Below are positions 18,336 to 27,079 of a stretch of DNA of 64,000 nucleotides, one piece after another. The stretch is taken from assembly GCF_008386575.1 (NCBI RefSeq), contig NZ_VUOA01000008.1:26324-90323 (forward strand), in the 5' to 3' direction. Under the pieces are notes generated by a model. The model ran no database searches. It saw nothing but the letters and a program-made list of their open reading frames with translations, and was not told the DNA's origin. A program made the position numbers and the translations under genes. Every line of letters starts with the position of its first letter. The stretch's first letter is position 1. The stretch comes from Salinarimonas soli. Its GTDB lineage: Bacteria > Pseudomonadota > Alphaproteobacteria > Rhizobiales > Beijerinckiaceae.

Positions 18336-20060
18336 ATGTCGCTGCGGGGCGCAACGAGCGCGCGCAAGTCGCCGCTCGGCGGCTTCGGGTCGGACGGCGA
18401 TCGCGGGCCGCTCGACCCGCGCGCGATCCTGACCTCCATCGGCGAGGTGGTCTATGACTGGGACCTCGCGAGCGACGTGATCTCCTGGGGCCTCAACGCC
18501 GCCGACGTGCTCGGCATGTCGGATCTCGCGACGCTCTCCTCCGGCCGCGCCTTCGCGCTCGCCGTGGAGCCGGGCTCCGGCCCCACCCGCTACGACGCGA
18601 TCTTCGGGCCGAAGGGCAGCGACGGCGGCAGCGGCGTGTCGTTCCGCGCCCGCTACGGCATCCGCCTGCCCAACGGGCGCCTGATGATGGTGGAGGACAC
18701 GGGGCGCTGGTACGCGGACGCCGAGGGGCGTCCCGCCTTCGCCCACGGGGTGGTGCGCATCGACCGCAATGCGGCCGACGAGCCCCCGGCGGGCCTGAAC
18801 GACACCCTTCGCGAGCGCTCCGGCTTCATCACCGCCATTGCGCCCGAGGTGGCCGAGGCCACGCGCCAGCGCCGGTCCGTCACCGTGTTCGTGGCGGCCG
18901 TCGACGATCTGGGCCGCATCAACGACGAGATCGGCTACGAATGCGCCGACGCGGTCATCGCGGAGGTGCTGCGCCGCCTGGGCAGCGTGATGCGCCGCCG
19001 GGACAAGCTCTCGCGCTACGCGGGCAACCGCTTCGCCATGGCGCTGCTGGCCTGCACGGGCGAGCAGGCCGAGATCGCGGCCCGGCGCATGGCCGGCGCC
19101 GTCGAGTCCGCTCCCGTCATGACGCCCCGGGGTCCCATGGGGGTGCGCCTTCGCATCGGCGCGGCCGCGGCGCCCGAGCACGCGGTGGACGCGCCGCGCC
19201 TCCTGCGCCGGGCCGAGGAGGCCCTCGGCGCCCTCAAGAAGGTGCCCGGCGGCCCCTCCTACCGCCTCTACGACGCGACCCTCGCGGCCGAGGTGCGCAC
19301 CGCGACGCGCGGAACGCCGGCCCTCGACGTGCTCGACGCGCTCAACGACCGCCGCGTGGTGTTCGCCCGCCAGCCCATCGTCGACGCCGCCACCCGGCAG
19401 CCCGCGTTCCACGAGGCGCTGGTGCGCATCCGCAACGCCGACGGCACGCTCGTCGGCGCGGGCGACATCATGGGCGTGGTGGAGCGCAGCGGCATCGTGC
19501 CCCTCGTCGACACCCGCATGGTCGAGCTCACCACGGACTGGCTCGCCGCCCATCCCGACGAGCGCCTGTCCATCAACGTCTCGCCCCTGACTCTCGAGGG
19601 CCCCGACTGGCTCAACGCGCTCGCGGCGCATCTGGGCGCGAAGCCCGGGGTCGCCTCGCGCCTCATCGTGGAGATCACGGAGACGGCGGCGGTGCGCAAC
19701 GTGGAGGCCACCCGCGGGCGCCTCGACGCCCTCAAGGCGCTCGGCGTGGCGCTCGCCATCGACGATTTCGGCTCGGGCCACACCTCGTTCAAGCACCTGC
19801 GTAACTTCCCCGTCGACATCCTCAAGATCGACGGCGCCTTCATCCAGAACCTCAGCCGCTCCACCGACGACCGCTTCTTCGTGCGCACCCTCGTCGACCT
19901 CGCCCATCACCTGGGCATCGCGACGGTGGCCGAATGGGTCGAGGACGAGGAGACGGCCCTCATGCTCGCGGATTGGGGCATCGACTACCTCCAGGGCGAC
20001 CATTGCGGCCGCCCGGCGGTGGACGCGGACGGTAATGAGCCCCGCATGAAGGTGGCCTGA
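18336..20060 (+). CDS. Cyclic-di-GMP phosphodiesterase with PAS-like and degenerate GGDEF domains
   Basis: The 574-residue soluble protein has three parts. The first ~150 residues look like a PAS fold (GEVVYDWDLASDVISWG). Residues ~160-320 resemble a GGDEF domain, but the active loop reads SRYAGNRFAMAL, so cyclase activity is very unlikely. Residues ~330-560 form an EAL domain with its metal ligands apparently present: FHEALVRI (EAL motif), SINVSPLT, VEITET, AIDDFGSGHTS, ILKIDGAFI and VAEWVED. It should therefore hydrolyse c-di-GMP, with the GGDEF relic perhaps sensing GTP. The ATG at 18336 is preceded by AAGAGGA. A CtrA-like site lies upstream. Confidence 0.92.
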   Translation: MSLRGATSARKSPLGGFGSDGDRGPLDPRAILTSIGEVVYDWDLASDVISWGLNAADVLGMSDLATLSSGRAFALAVEPGSGPTRYDAIFGPKGSDGGSGVSFRARYGIRLPNGRLMMVEDTGRWYADAEGRPAFAHGVVRIDRNAADEPPAGLNDTLRERSGFITAIAPEVAEATRQRRSVTVFVAAVDDLGRINDEIGYECADAVIAEVLRRLGSVMRRRDKLSRYAGNRFAMALLACTGEQAEIAARRMAGAVESAPVMTPRGPMGVRLRIGAAAAPEHAVDAPRLLRRAEEALGALKKVPGGPSYRLYDATLAAEVRTATRGTPALDVLDALNDRRVVFARQPIVDAATRQPAFHEALVRIRNADGTLVGAGDIMGVVERSGIVPLVDTRMVELTTDWLAAHPDERLSINVSPLTLEGPDWLNALAAHLGAKPGVASRLIVEITETAAVRNVEATRGRLDALKALGVALAIDDFGSGHTSFKHLRNFPVDILKIDGAFIQNLSRSTDDRFFVRTLVDLAHHLGIATVAEWVEDEETALMLADWGIDYLQGDHCGRPAVDADGNEPRMKVA

Positions 20061-20068
20061 CCGCGCTC

Positions 20069-20593
20069 TTAGCGGCCGAACGCCGAGCGCAGCAGGAGGC
20101 GCTGGGCCTCGACGGGGCTCGCGCGCGGCGCGGGCGGGGGCAGGTCGTCGCTGATCAGCCGGTCGAGGTGCAGGATGCGGGCGTGCAGGCGCATGGAATG
20201 CGCGACGAGCTCCTTGAGGCGCTCGGGCAGCAGGTCCGTGTCGAAGGGCGAGCCCGTCGCGTCCGAGGCCGCGAGCCGCACCCGGTTCTTCTCGGCGAGC
20301 GCTTGATCGGGGGAGATCTCCCCCTCCGCCACGGCGCGCTGGACGAGAAGCCAGGAGGCGATCTGCATCAGGCGGGTGGTGAGGCGCATGCTCTCGCTGG
20401 CATAGGAGAGCGCGCCCTGCCGCGGCAGGTCCCTCGCCTCCTCCCGCCCGGCCCCGTCGAGATAGGCTGCCGTGTCCTCCACGAGCGCCATGCCCTCGCG
20501 AAACAGGGCCCGGAACCCGTCGGAGGCCACGAAGGTGCGGCCGAAGGGCACCGGATCGCCCTCTTCGCGGAAGGTGATGTCGAGATCGTTCAT
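20069..20593 (-). CDS. rcdA: DUF1465/RcdA family cell-cycle protein
   Basis: This is a 174-residue member of the DUF1465 family, whose Caulobacter member RcdA is an adaptor that helps ClpXP degrade CtrA and other substrates. Typical family text is present: FGRTFVASDGFRALFREGM, LSYASESMRLTTRLMQIASW and the C-terminal HILHLDRLI-like ARILHLDRLI. The C-terminal tail is Pro-rich and probably disordered, as in RcdA. The ATG at 20593 has AGGAGGC upstream. The divergent DUF1192 gene is its usual neighbour, and a CtrA-like site lies 70 bases upstream, suggesting feedback (inference). Confidence 0.85.
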   Translation of the reverse strand: MNDLDITFREEGDPVPFGRTFVASDGFRALFREGMALVEDTAAYLDGAGREEARDLPRQGALSYASESMRLTTRLMQIASWLLVQRAVAEGEISPDQALAEKNRVRLAASDATGSPFDTDLLPERLKELVAHSMRLHARILHLDRLISDDLPPPAPRASPVEAQRLLLRSAFGR

Positions 20594-20662
20594 GGGCCGC
20601 CTCCTGACGCTGCTCGGGTCCGCCCCGTCCCGATGCGGGACCGCGGGGCGCTTCAGCCATCC

Positions 20663-20679
20663 TTCACGCAACATTAACG
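20663..20679 (-). promoter_or_regulatory. CtrA-like binding site in rcdA-DUF1192 control region
   Basis: TTCA-N7-TTAACG, with one mismatch in the first half and a perfect TTAAC, lies between the divergent rcdA and DUF1192 genes. Further TTAACC and TTAACG copies follow at 20713-20724 in an AT-rich patch but without a matching first half. Confidence 0.4.
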
Positions 20680-20788
20680 CCGTCAGCGTCGAAGCGCTTG
20701 CGAAAGGGAATTTTAACCTTAACGCCCGCCTTCACCATGCCGCGATTGCGTGCCAGAGGCCGGGGGTCGCATCGATCGGGAGGTTTCC

Positions 20789-20986
20789 ATGGCGTTGGAT
20801 TTCGGCACCGAGGATCGTCCACGGCCCAAGCTCGCCCACGAGATCGGCCAGGAGCTGAGCCTCCTCTCCGTTCACGAGCTGGACGAGCGCATGGCCGCGC
20901 TCCAGGCCGAGATCGAGCGTCTCCAGGCCGCCAAGGAGGCCAAGGAGGCCTCGCGCCAGGCGGCCGATTCGTTCTTCAAGAGCTGA
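20789..20986 (+). CDS. DUF1192 family small protein
   Basis: This is a 65-residue acidic protein, mostly one coiled-coil helix (ELDERMAALQAEIERLQAA), ending in the family's SFFKS-like tail (ADSFFKS). DUF1192 proteins are short alphaproteobacterial proteins of unknown function. The ATG at 20789 has GGGAGG seven bases upstream. It diverges from rcdA, a recurring arrangement that suggests shared control. Confidence 0.85.
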   Translation: MALDFGTEDRPRPKLAHEIGQELSLLSVHELDERMAALQAEIERLQAAKEAKEASRQAADSFFKS

Positions 20987-20992
20987 AGGCCC

Positions 20993-21424
20993 CTACCCGC
21001 CCCGCAGCATGCCCTCGACGACGGCGCGCGCGGCCTCCGGGATCGGGGTCGGGCGGCGGGTCGCCGCGTCCATGACGACGCAGACCCCCTCCGAGGTCGC
21101 GGCGAGCGTACCCCCGCCGAACAAGGCCTGCTCGACGCTCATCGAGGTCCGCCCCACCCGCGACAGCCAGGTCGCGGTGCGCACCGTGCCGGGATAGAAC
21201 AGCTCCGCCTTGAACTCGATGGAGAGCCGCACGATCACGAAGTAGTGCCCCTCCGGCATCAGGGGCACGAGGCGGGTCTGGAACAGGTTCACCCGGCCCG
21301 ATTCGCACAGGACCGAATAGGTCGAGTTGTTGATGTGGCCGTTGGCGTCCGTGTCGCCGTAGCGCAGCACGTCCTCGGTCCAGACGACCCTCTGATCGGC
21401 CTCGAGCGCGGATTGGTCGATCAT
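20993..21424 (-). CDS. Hot-dog fold acyl-CoA thioesterase
   Basis: The 143-residue protein matches the 4-hydroxybenzoyl-CoA thioesterase/YbgC branch. It begins RVVWTEDVLRYGDTDANGHINNSTY, with the conserved Asp in DTDANGH, and continues with IEFKAELFYPGTV. It would hydrolyse a small or aromatic acyl-CoA, not identifiable here. Its ATG overlaps the stop of the upstream TPP enzyme by four bases, so the two are translationally coupled. Confidence 0.88.
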   Translation of the reverse strand: MIDQSALEADQRVVWTEDVLRYGDTDANGHINNSTYSVLCESGRVNLFQTRLVPLMPEGHYFVIVRLSIEFKAELFYPGTVRTATWLSRVGRTSMSVEQALFGGGTLAATSEGVCVVMDAATRRPTPIPEAARAVVEGMLRGG

Positions 21425-23100
21425 GCCTGGGCCGCCCTCGCCTTGTCGCGGATCGCGGTGAGCGTGGTGGTGGGGGTGATGGTCTCGGGGTCGATGAGGC
21501 AGTGCAGGATGGCGGGCTTGCCCGACGCCAGGGCCCGCTCCAGGGCCGGCGCGAACTCCTCCGTGCGCTCCACCCGCTCGCCATGGCCGCCGAAGGCGCG
21601 GGCATAGGCCGCGAAATCGGGGTTCTTGAGGGCCGTCGCCGAGACGCGGCCGGGATAAGCGCGCTCCTGGTGCATGCGGATCGTGCCGTACATGCCGTTG
21701 TCGAGGAGCACGACGAGAACCGGCAGGTCGTATTGGACGGCGGTGGCGAATTCCTGCCCGTTCATGAGGAAGTCGCCGTCACCGGCGAACACCACGACCG
21801 TGCTCTCCGGCCGGATCCGCTTGGCGCCGATGGCGGCCGGCACGCCGTAGCCCATCGACCCGGAGGTCGGGGCGAGCTGGGTGCCGTAATGCCGGAAGGG
21901 CCAGAAGCGGTGGATCCAGGTGGCGAAGTTACCCGCCCCGTTGCACAGGATCGCGTCGGAGGGGAGCGTCTCGCGCAGATGCGCCATGACCTGCCCCATC
22001 TGGAGGGCGCCGGGGGTGCGGATCCGGGTGGGATCGCTCCAGGCCCGGTAGCTCTCGTGCGCCGCGCGGGTGCCCCCCGCCCAGGGGAGCTCGGCCGGAG
22101 GCTGGACGCCCTCCAGGGCCGCCGTGAAGGCGTTCGGGGCGGCGTTGATCGGCAGATGCGCCCGGTAGACCCGGCCGAGCTCGTCCGGGTCGGGATGGAC
22201 GTGGACCAGGGTCTGGCGCGGGGCCGGGATGCCGAGAAGCTCGTAGCCCTGCGAGGGCACCTCGGAGAGGCGTCCGCCCACGAGGAGGACGAGGTCCGAT
22301 TCCTCGACGAGCTTCAGGATCGCCGGGTTGACCCCAAGCCCCAGGTCGCCCGCGTAGCACCGGTGGTCGTGGGAGAAGAGCATCTGGCGGCGGAACGAGC
22401 ACAGGACGGGCAGCTCGAAGCGCTCGGCGAAGCGCGTGAAGCGCTCGACCGCGCGCGGCGACCAGCGGCTGCCGCCGAGCACCGCCACGGGCCGGCGGGC
22501 GCCCCAGAGCAGCTTCTGTAGCTCCGCCATCTGGGTGAGGCCCGGATGGGTCTCGACGGGGGCGAAGGGCGGCGCGTCCTCGGCCACCGCCATCTCGACG
22601 AGCATGTCCTCGGGCAGCGCGATCACCACGGGACCCGGGCGCCCCGACGTCGCCACCTGGAAGGCGCGCGACACGATCTCGGGGATGCGGGCGGGATCGT
22701 CGATCTCCGTGGCCCACTTGGCGATGGAGCCGAACACGGCCCGGTAGTCGAGCTCCTGGAAGGCCTCGCGCTCGCGGGCGCCCCGCTCGATCTGGCCCAC
22801 GAACAGGATCATCGGCGTGGAATCCTGGCGGGCGATGTGGACCCCGGGCGAGGCGTTGGTGGCGCCGGGCCCCCGGGTCACGAAGCAGATGCCGGGCCGC
22901 CCGGTGAGCTTGCCCGCCGCCTCCGCCATCATGGCGGCGCCCCCCTCCTGCCGGCACACGGTGACCGCGATCGCGGCGTCGTGCAGGGCGTCAAGCACGG
23001 CGAGGAAGCTCTCGCCGGGCACGCAGAACAGGTGGTCCGCGCCGTGCCGCACGAGCTGGTCGACGAGGATCTGGCCGCCGGTACGGGCATGGGAGGACAT
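21421..23100 (-). CDS. Thiamine pyrophosphate-dependent enzyme (acetolactate synthase-like)
   Basis: The 559-residue protein has the three-domain layout of the acetolactate synthase/oxalyl-CoA decarboxylase superfamily. An N-terminal domain has the catalytic Glu in CVPGESFLAVLDAL, a central domain follows, and a C-terminal TPP-binding motif begins FAGDGDFLMNGQEF and ends VVLLDN. No small regulatory subunit gene is nearby and it is paired with a thioesterase, so it is probably not the biosynthetic IlvB. The exact 2-oxoacid substrate is unknown. The ATG at 23100 is preceded by a weak purine-rich site. Confidence 0.87.
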   Translation of the reverse strand: MSSHARTGGQILVDQLVRHGADHLFCVPGESFLAVLDALHDAAIAVTVCRQEGGAAMMAEAAGKLTGRPGICFVTRGPGATNASPGVHIARQDSTPMILFVGQIERGAREREAFQELDYRAVFGSIAKWATEIDDPARIPEIVSRAFQVATSGRPGPVVIALPEDMLVEMAVAEDAPPFAPVETHPGLTQMAELQKLLWGARRPVAVLGGSRWSPRAVERFTRFAERFELPVLCSFRRQMLFSHDHRCYAGDLGLGVNPAILKLVEESDLVLLVGGRLSEVPSQGYELLGIPAPRQTLVHVHPDPDELGRVYRAHLPINAAPNAFTAALEGVQPPAELPWAGGTRAAHESYRAWSDPTRIRTPGALQMGQVMAHLRETLPSDAILCNGAGNFATWIHRFWPFRHYGTQLAPTSGSMGYGVPAAIGAKRIRPESTVVVFAGDGDFLMNGQEFATAVQYDLPVLVVLLDNGMYGTIRMHQERAYPGRVSATALKNPDFAAYARAFGGHGERVERTEEFAPALERALASGKPAILHCLIDPETITPTTTLTAIRDKARAAQA

Positions 23101-23378
23101 GGGGGGCGCTCGCGGGCTGACACGAAGGGGCATTCGCCCCCTGGTTAGCCCCGCCACGCGGGGCTGTCATCACCCGCGACGCTCTCGGGTCTCCCCCCTC
23201 ATGCTGAGGAGCGCTCGTAGAGCGCGTCTCGAAGCACGCACCACGCGCGTGAGCCGGAGGGATTCCCCCGGAGCGCCCTTCGAGGCTCGCGCCGCGGAGC
23301 CTGCCCCCGCGAGGGCGGGGGACGAGGGTTACGCAGCAAAGAACGGCTCTGCTCCAAGCCTCCCCCGTCCGCAGCGCC
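23101..23378. repeat. Dispersed repeat-bearing intergenic region
   Basis: This 278 bp gap holds no gene. From about 23195 it contains the string CCTCATGCTGAGGAGCG and downstream CGCCCTTCGAGGCT and GGGGGACGAGGGTTACGC, matching the repeat at the window start. Repeats starting with a CCTCATxCTGAGGAGC palindrome are common in Hyphomicrobiales genomes (from memory). Confidence 0.6.
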
Positions 23379-23741
23379 TCACTTCAGCTCCTCGATGGCG
23401 TCCACCTTGTTGGGATAGAACGCCAGGTGGTCCTTGATCCGCGCCACCCCGGGCAACGGGGTCTCGTAGGACCAGGCGACGTCGGGCGTCTCGATGCCGT
23501 GGGCCATGACCCCGAAATAGGACGCGTCGCCCTTGTGGGGGCAGCGCGTGGTGCGCTCCGTGCGCTCGAAGAAGTCCATGTGGACGTCCTCGCGGGGGAT
23601 GTAGAGCACCGGCGGGTAGGACGCCTCCTTCAGCGACAGGGCGCGGGTGGTCTCGGCGACGATGGCGCCGCCCACGAGCACGCGCACCCGGTTCGGGTTG
23701 TCGGTGATCGTGATGGGGTGGTCGGACGCGGGCTCGGTCAT
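23379..23741 (-). CDS. DUF427 domain protein
   Basis: The 120-residue soluble protein shows the DUF427 pattern: RVRVLVGGAIVAETTRALSL, PPVLYIPREDVHMDFFERT, and TTRCPHKGDASYFGV, where the Cys/His block is conserved. It ends with YPNKVDAIEE. The function of the family is unknown, and related fungal/bacterial members are beta-barrel-like. The ATG at 23741 has AGGAGACC upstream. It is followed by an independent gap on both sides. Confidence 0.88.
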   Translation of the reverse strand: MTEPASDHPITITDNPNRVRVLVGGAIVAETTRALSLKEASYPPVLYIPREDVHMDFFERTERTTRCPHKGDASYFGVMAHGIETPDVAWSYETPLPGVARIKDHLAFYPNKVDAIEELK

Positions 23742-23777
23742 GGCAGGTCTCCTCAACCCCTCAATTCGCGGCGCGGC

Positions 23778-24674
23778 TTATCGTTCTCCCGGCTCGACGG
23801 CGCCCCCGGGGCCGTGCTCGACCACCTTCAGGGCGTCGGCGAGGCGCGCCTTGGCGGAGCCCGGGCGCAGGGGCTGCTGCTGGCTCTCGTGGGGCGACCA
23901 GCCGGACAGCCAGACGAGCTCGAAGGTGGCGCGGACCCGCCCGTCCGGATCGGCGAAGCGCTCGGCGTAGATCTGGAGCGCCCGCAGGAGCGTCGCGCGG
24001 CGCAGGGGCGCCCGGCGGCGCTCGACGAGGGCGCTGGTGAGCCCCATGGCGCGCAGGTCGCGCAGGAGCCCGAGGGGATCGGCGTAGCGCACCACCACGG
24101 AATCGACGTCGGTGACGGGGAGCGCGAAGCCCGCGCGCTGGAGGAGCGCGCCGAGATCGCGCACCTCGGCGAAGGGCGCCACGCGCGGGCTCACCCCGCC
24201 CTCCAGCTCGGCCTCAGCCTGGGTGAAGGACTGGCGCAGCTCGGTGAGCGTCGCGCCGCCGAACAGGCAAGCGAGGAAGAACCCGTCGGGCTTGAGCGCC
24301 CGCCGGATCTGGAAGAGGCAGCCCGGGAGATCGTTGACGCTCTGGAGCGCCAGCAGCGAGACGGCGAGCGCGAAGGCGTTCGCGGGCACAGGCAGCGCCT
24401 CCTCGTCGGCGACCGCCGTGAGCGGGCCGGCCTCGGGGGTGGGGGCAAGCCGCAGCACCGCCCCCGCCCGGCCGCTCGCGCGCAGGCGCTCGGCAAGGAG
24501 CGGGGTCGGCGTGCCGACGTCGAGGGCCAGCGGGAACTCGCGCAGGACGGCCGCCAGCCGGTCCTCCATGTCGTCCGCCGCGCGGGCGAGCAGGAACTCG
24601 GCGAAGCCGCCCGCCCGCGCCCGGGCGAGGCGGCGGCGGGCGAGCGGGCGATCGAAGACGAGGGGAGCGCTCAT
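23778..24674 (-). CDS. SAM-dependent methyltransferase (BioC/NDUFAF5-like)
   Basis: The 298-residue protein is a class I methyltransferase of the NDUFAF5/BioC-like group. It starts PLVFDRPLARRRLARARA, typical of alphaproteobacterial members. Motif I is degenerate (ALDVGTPTPLLAERL), and FALAVSLLALQSVNDLPG and RRALKPDGFFLACLFGG follow. The C-terminal half has LMRDLRAMG-like LLRDLRAMGLTSAL. Mitochondrial NDUFAF5 modifies a complex I subunit, and a similar role here is only a suggestion. The weak SAM-binding glycine motif leaves activity open. Confidence 0.82.
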   Translation of the reverse strand: MSAPLVFDRPLARRRLARARAGGFAEFLLARAADDMEDRLAAVLREFPLALDVGTPTPLLAERLRASGRAGAVLRLAPTPEAGPLTAVADEEALPVPANAFALAVSLLALQSVNDLPGCLFQIRRALKPDGFFLACLFGGATLTELRQSFTQAEAELEGGVSPRVAPFAEVRDLGALLQRAGFALPVTDVDSVVVRYADPLGLLRDLRAMGLTSALVERRRAPLRRATLLRALQIYAERFADPDGRVRATFELVWLSGWSPHESQQQPLRPGSAKARLADALKVVEHGPGGAVEPGER

Positions 24675-24750
24675 GGGAGCGATATGGCGCCTCAGATGAG
24701 CAGCGCCAAGGCGGCGCGTCGGATCGCCTCCTGCCCCTAGCGTGCAGCGC

Positions 24751-25083
24751 TCAGTTCACGGTGCAGAAGCCCGCGCCCTTGCCGACGACCCGCTCGGCCG
24801 GGCAGCCGGGGTTCGCTTCCCGCTCGGCGGGCCTAAAGGTCGCGACGGCCGCAGGCGGCTCGGGGGCCGTCGCAGGCGCGGCGACGGGCGGGGGCGCGGC
24901 CGGCGCCGGGGCGGGACGCTCGCCGCGAGGGGCGACGAAAGCGACCGGGCCACCGGCGCGGGGCGTGGCGACGGGCTTCACGGCCGGAACTGAGGAGAAC
25001 GAGATGCCGCGGCGGCGCGCCTCGGCGGGTGTGACGGCGAGCGCCGTCAGCGTGACGGCGGCGAGCATGACGGCGATGCGCAT
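24751..25083 (-). CDS. Small secreted Pro/Ala-rich hypothetical protein
   Basis: The 110-residue product has an export signal (MRIAVMLAAVTLTALAVTPAEA). A low-complexity Pro/Ala stretch (APAPAAPPPVAAPATAP) follows, and a short C-terminal block carries two Cys, NPGCPAERVVGKGAGFC, which could form a disulfide. No family is recognised. The ATG at 25083 follows GGGGAGG. It diverges from prfC. Confidence 0.7.
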   Translation of the reverse strand: MRIAVMLAAVTLTALAVTPAEARRRGISFSSVPAVKPVATPRAGGPVAFVAPRGERPAPAPAAPPPVAAPATAPEPPAAVATFRPAEREANPGCPAERVVGKGAGFCTVN

Positions 25084-25265
25084 CGGGACCTCCCCTCGAT
25101 GCGCAACCTTAAGCCCGCGTGGGTTTCCGTGCGGTTGCCAAGAACGCTGAACGAGCGCTTGCCGGGATCGGCGCAATGCGTCCGGTTGAACTTTCGGGCG
25201 TTCGCGGTCATGTGAGAGGCTATCCCCGGCACCGTCCCGCCGCCCCGCCCTGCAATCGAGCCGCC

Positions 25266-26867
25266 ATGACCGCCCCTGCCCCAGACCAGGCCGCCGATCC
25301 GGTCGCCCGCCGCCGGACCTTCGCGATCATCTCGCACCCGGACGCCGGCAAGACCACGCTGACCGAGAAGCTCCTCCTGTTCGGGGGCGCGATCCAGCTC
25401 GCGGGCGAGGTCAAGGCGAAGAAGAACCGGCAATCGACCCGCTCCGACTGGATGGGGATCGAGAAGGAACGCGGCATCTCCGTCGTCACCTCGGTCATGA
25501 CGTTCGAGTACGCCGACCGGGTGTTCAACCTCCTCGACACGCCGGGCCACGAGGACTTCTCGGAGGACACGTACCGGACGCTGACCGCGGTGGATTCCGC
25601 CGTGATGGTGATCGACGCGGCGAAGGGCATCGAGGCGCGCACGCGCAAGCTCTTCGAGGTCTGCCGCATGCGCGACATCCCCATCGTCACCTTCATCAAC
25701 AAGATGGACCGGGAGACGCGGGACCCCTTCGACCTCCTAGACGAGATCGAGAAGACGCTCGCCCTCGACACCGCCCCCGTGACCTGGCCCATTGGCCGGG
25801 GCCGCTCGTTCGCGGGCACCTTCGATCTTCGCCGCAACCTCGTGCGCCGCCTCGACGACGAGGTCACGCCGACCCCCGTCAACGGGCCGCAGAGCGCGCT
25901 GTTCGACCAGCTCCTGCCCGCCGACGAGGTGGGGCCCTGGCGCGAGGAGGTCGAGCTCGCCATGGACGCGTGCAAGCCCTTCGATCTCCAGTCCTTCCGC
26001 GAGGGCCACCTCACGCCGGTGTTCTTCGGCAGCGCCTTGCGCAATTTCGGGGTGCGCGACCTCATCGACGCGCTCGCCGCCAACGCGCCGCCGCCCCGCT
26101 CCCAGGACGCCGACCGGCGCACCGTGGTGGCGAACGAGAACCGGATGACGGGCTTCGTCTTCAAGATCCAGGCCAACATGGACCCGAACCATCGGGACCG
26201 GATGGCCTTCATCCGGGTCTGCTCCGGCAAGCTCACCCGCGGCATGAAGGCCAAGCTCGTGCGCACGGGCAAGAGCATCCCCATCAACACGCCGCAATTC
26301 TTCTTCGCCCAGGACCGCTCCATCGCCGACGAGGCCTGGGCCGGCGACGTGGTGGGGCTGCCCAACCACGGGACGCTTCGCATCGGCGACACGCTCACCG
26401 AGGGCGAGGACCTCGTGTTCCGCGGCGTGCCGAGCTTCGCCCCCGAGATCCTGCGCCGCATCAAGCTCACCGACGCCATGAAGGCCAAGAAGCTGCGCGA
26501 GGCGCTCCAGCAGATGGCGGAGGAGGGCGTGGTCCAGCTCTTCGTGCCCCAGGACGGCTCGGCGGCGATCGTCGGCGTGGTCGGGGCGCTGCAGCTCGAC
26601 GTGCTGAAGGAACGGCTCCTGGCGGAATACGGCCTGCCGATCGACTACGACACCACGCGCTTCTCGGTCTGCCGCTGGGTCGAGGCTGCGGATTCCCGCG
26701 AGCTCGACCGCTTCGTGAGCGCCAACCTGTCCTCCATGGCCTCCGACCTCGACGGCGCCCCCGTCTTCATGGCGCCCTCGCCGTTCTCGCTGAAATACGA
26801 CCAGGAACGCTGGCCCGACATCAGGTTCAGCGACGTGAAGGACTACCAGAAGCGCGAGGCGGCGTAG
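25266..26867 (+). CDS. prfC: Peptide chain release factor 3
   Basis: RF3 is the translational GTPase that recycles RF1/RF2 from the ribosome after termination. The 533-residue product begins with RRRTFAIISHPDAGKTTLTEK (G1) and continues with the RF3-specific QSTRSDWMGIEKERGISV region (switch I). DTPGHEDFSEDTYRTL (G3) and FINKMDRE (G4) follow. It lacks the EF-G C-terminal domains, as expected. The chosen ATG follows a GTG-initiated longer frame without a ribosome site. The gene is monocistronic and ends against a palindromic repeat. Confidence 0.96.
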   Translation: MTAPAPDQAADPVARRRTFAIISHPDAGKTTLTEKLLLFGGAIQLAGEVKAKKNRQSTRSDWMGIEKERGISVVTSVMTFEYADRVFNLLDTPGHEDFSEDTYRTLTAVDSAVMVIDAAKGIEARTRKLFEVCRMRDIPIVTFINKMDRETRDPFDLLDEIEKTLALDTAPVTWPIGRGRSFAGTFDLRRNLVRRLDDEVTPTPVNGPQSALFDQLLPADEVGPWREEVELAMDACKPFDLQSFREGHLTPVFFGSALRNFGVRDLIDALAANAPPPRSQDADRRTVVANENRMTGFVFKIQANMDPNHRDRMAFIRVCSGKLTRGMKAKLVRTGKSIPINTPQFFFAQDRSIADEAWAGDVVGLPNHGTLRIGDTLTEGEDLVFRGVPSFAPEILRRIKLTDAMKAKKLREALQQMAEEGVVQLFVPQDGSAAIVGVVGALQLDVLKERLLAEYGLPIDYDTTRFSVCRWVEAADSRELDRFVSANLSSMASDLDGAPVFMAPSPFSLKYDQERWPDIRFSDVKDYQKREAA

Positions 26868-26873
26868 AGCATG

Positions 26874-27076
26874 TCACCTCTCCCCGCGTGTGGGGAGAGG
26901 GCCGAAGCCCCCCTCGCCGGGGGCTGAGGCAAGGGCGGCAGCCCGGGGGTGAGGGGGCCTGGACGGACGAGCTCCATCCTGAAACACCCCCTCACCCTCG
27001 CTCACTGCGTTCGCTTGCTCCGGCTGCCGGTCCGCAGCCGGAGCCCTCTCCCCGCCCGCGGGGAGAGGTGACCGCA
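26874..27076. repeat. Mirror-image GC-rich intergenic element (family B)
   Basis: The ~200 bp element is bounded by CTCTCCCCGCGTGTGGGGAGAG on the left and a matching CTCTCCCCGC/GGGGAGAGG hairpin on the right. GGGGGTGAGGGGGCCTGGACGG and CCCCCTCACCC lie inside in opposite orientation. The elements at 30363 and 54948 are close relatives. It separates the convergent prfC and hydrolase genes. Confidence 0.8.
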
Positions 27077-27079
27077 GCC

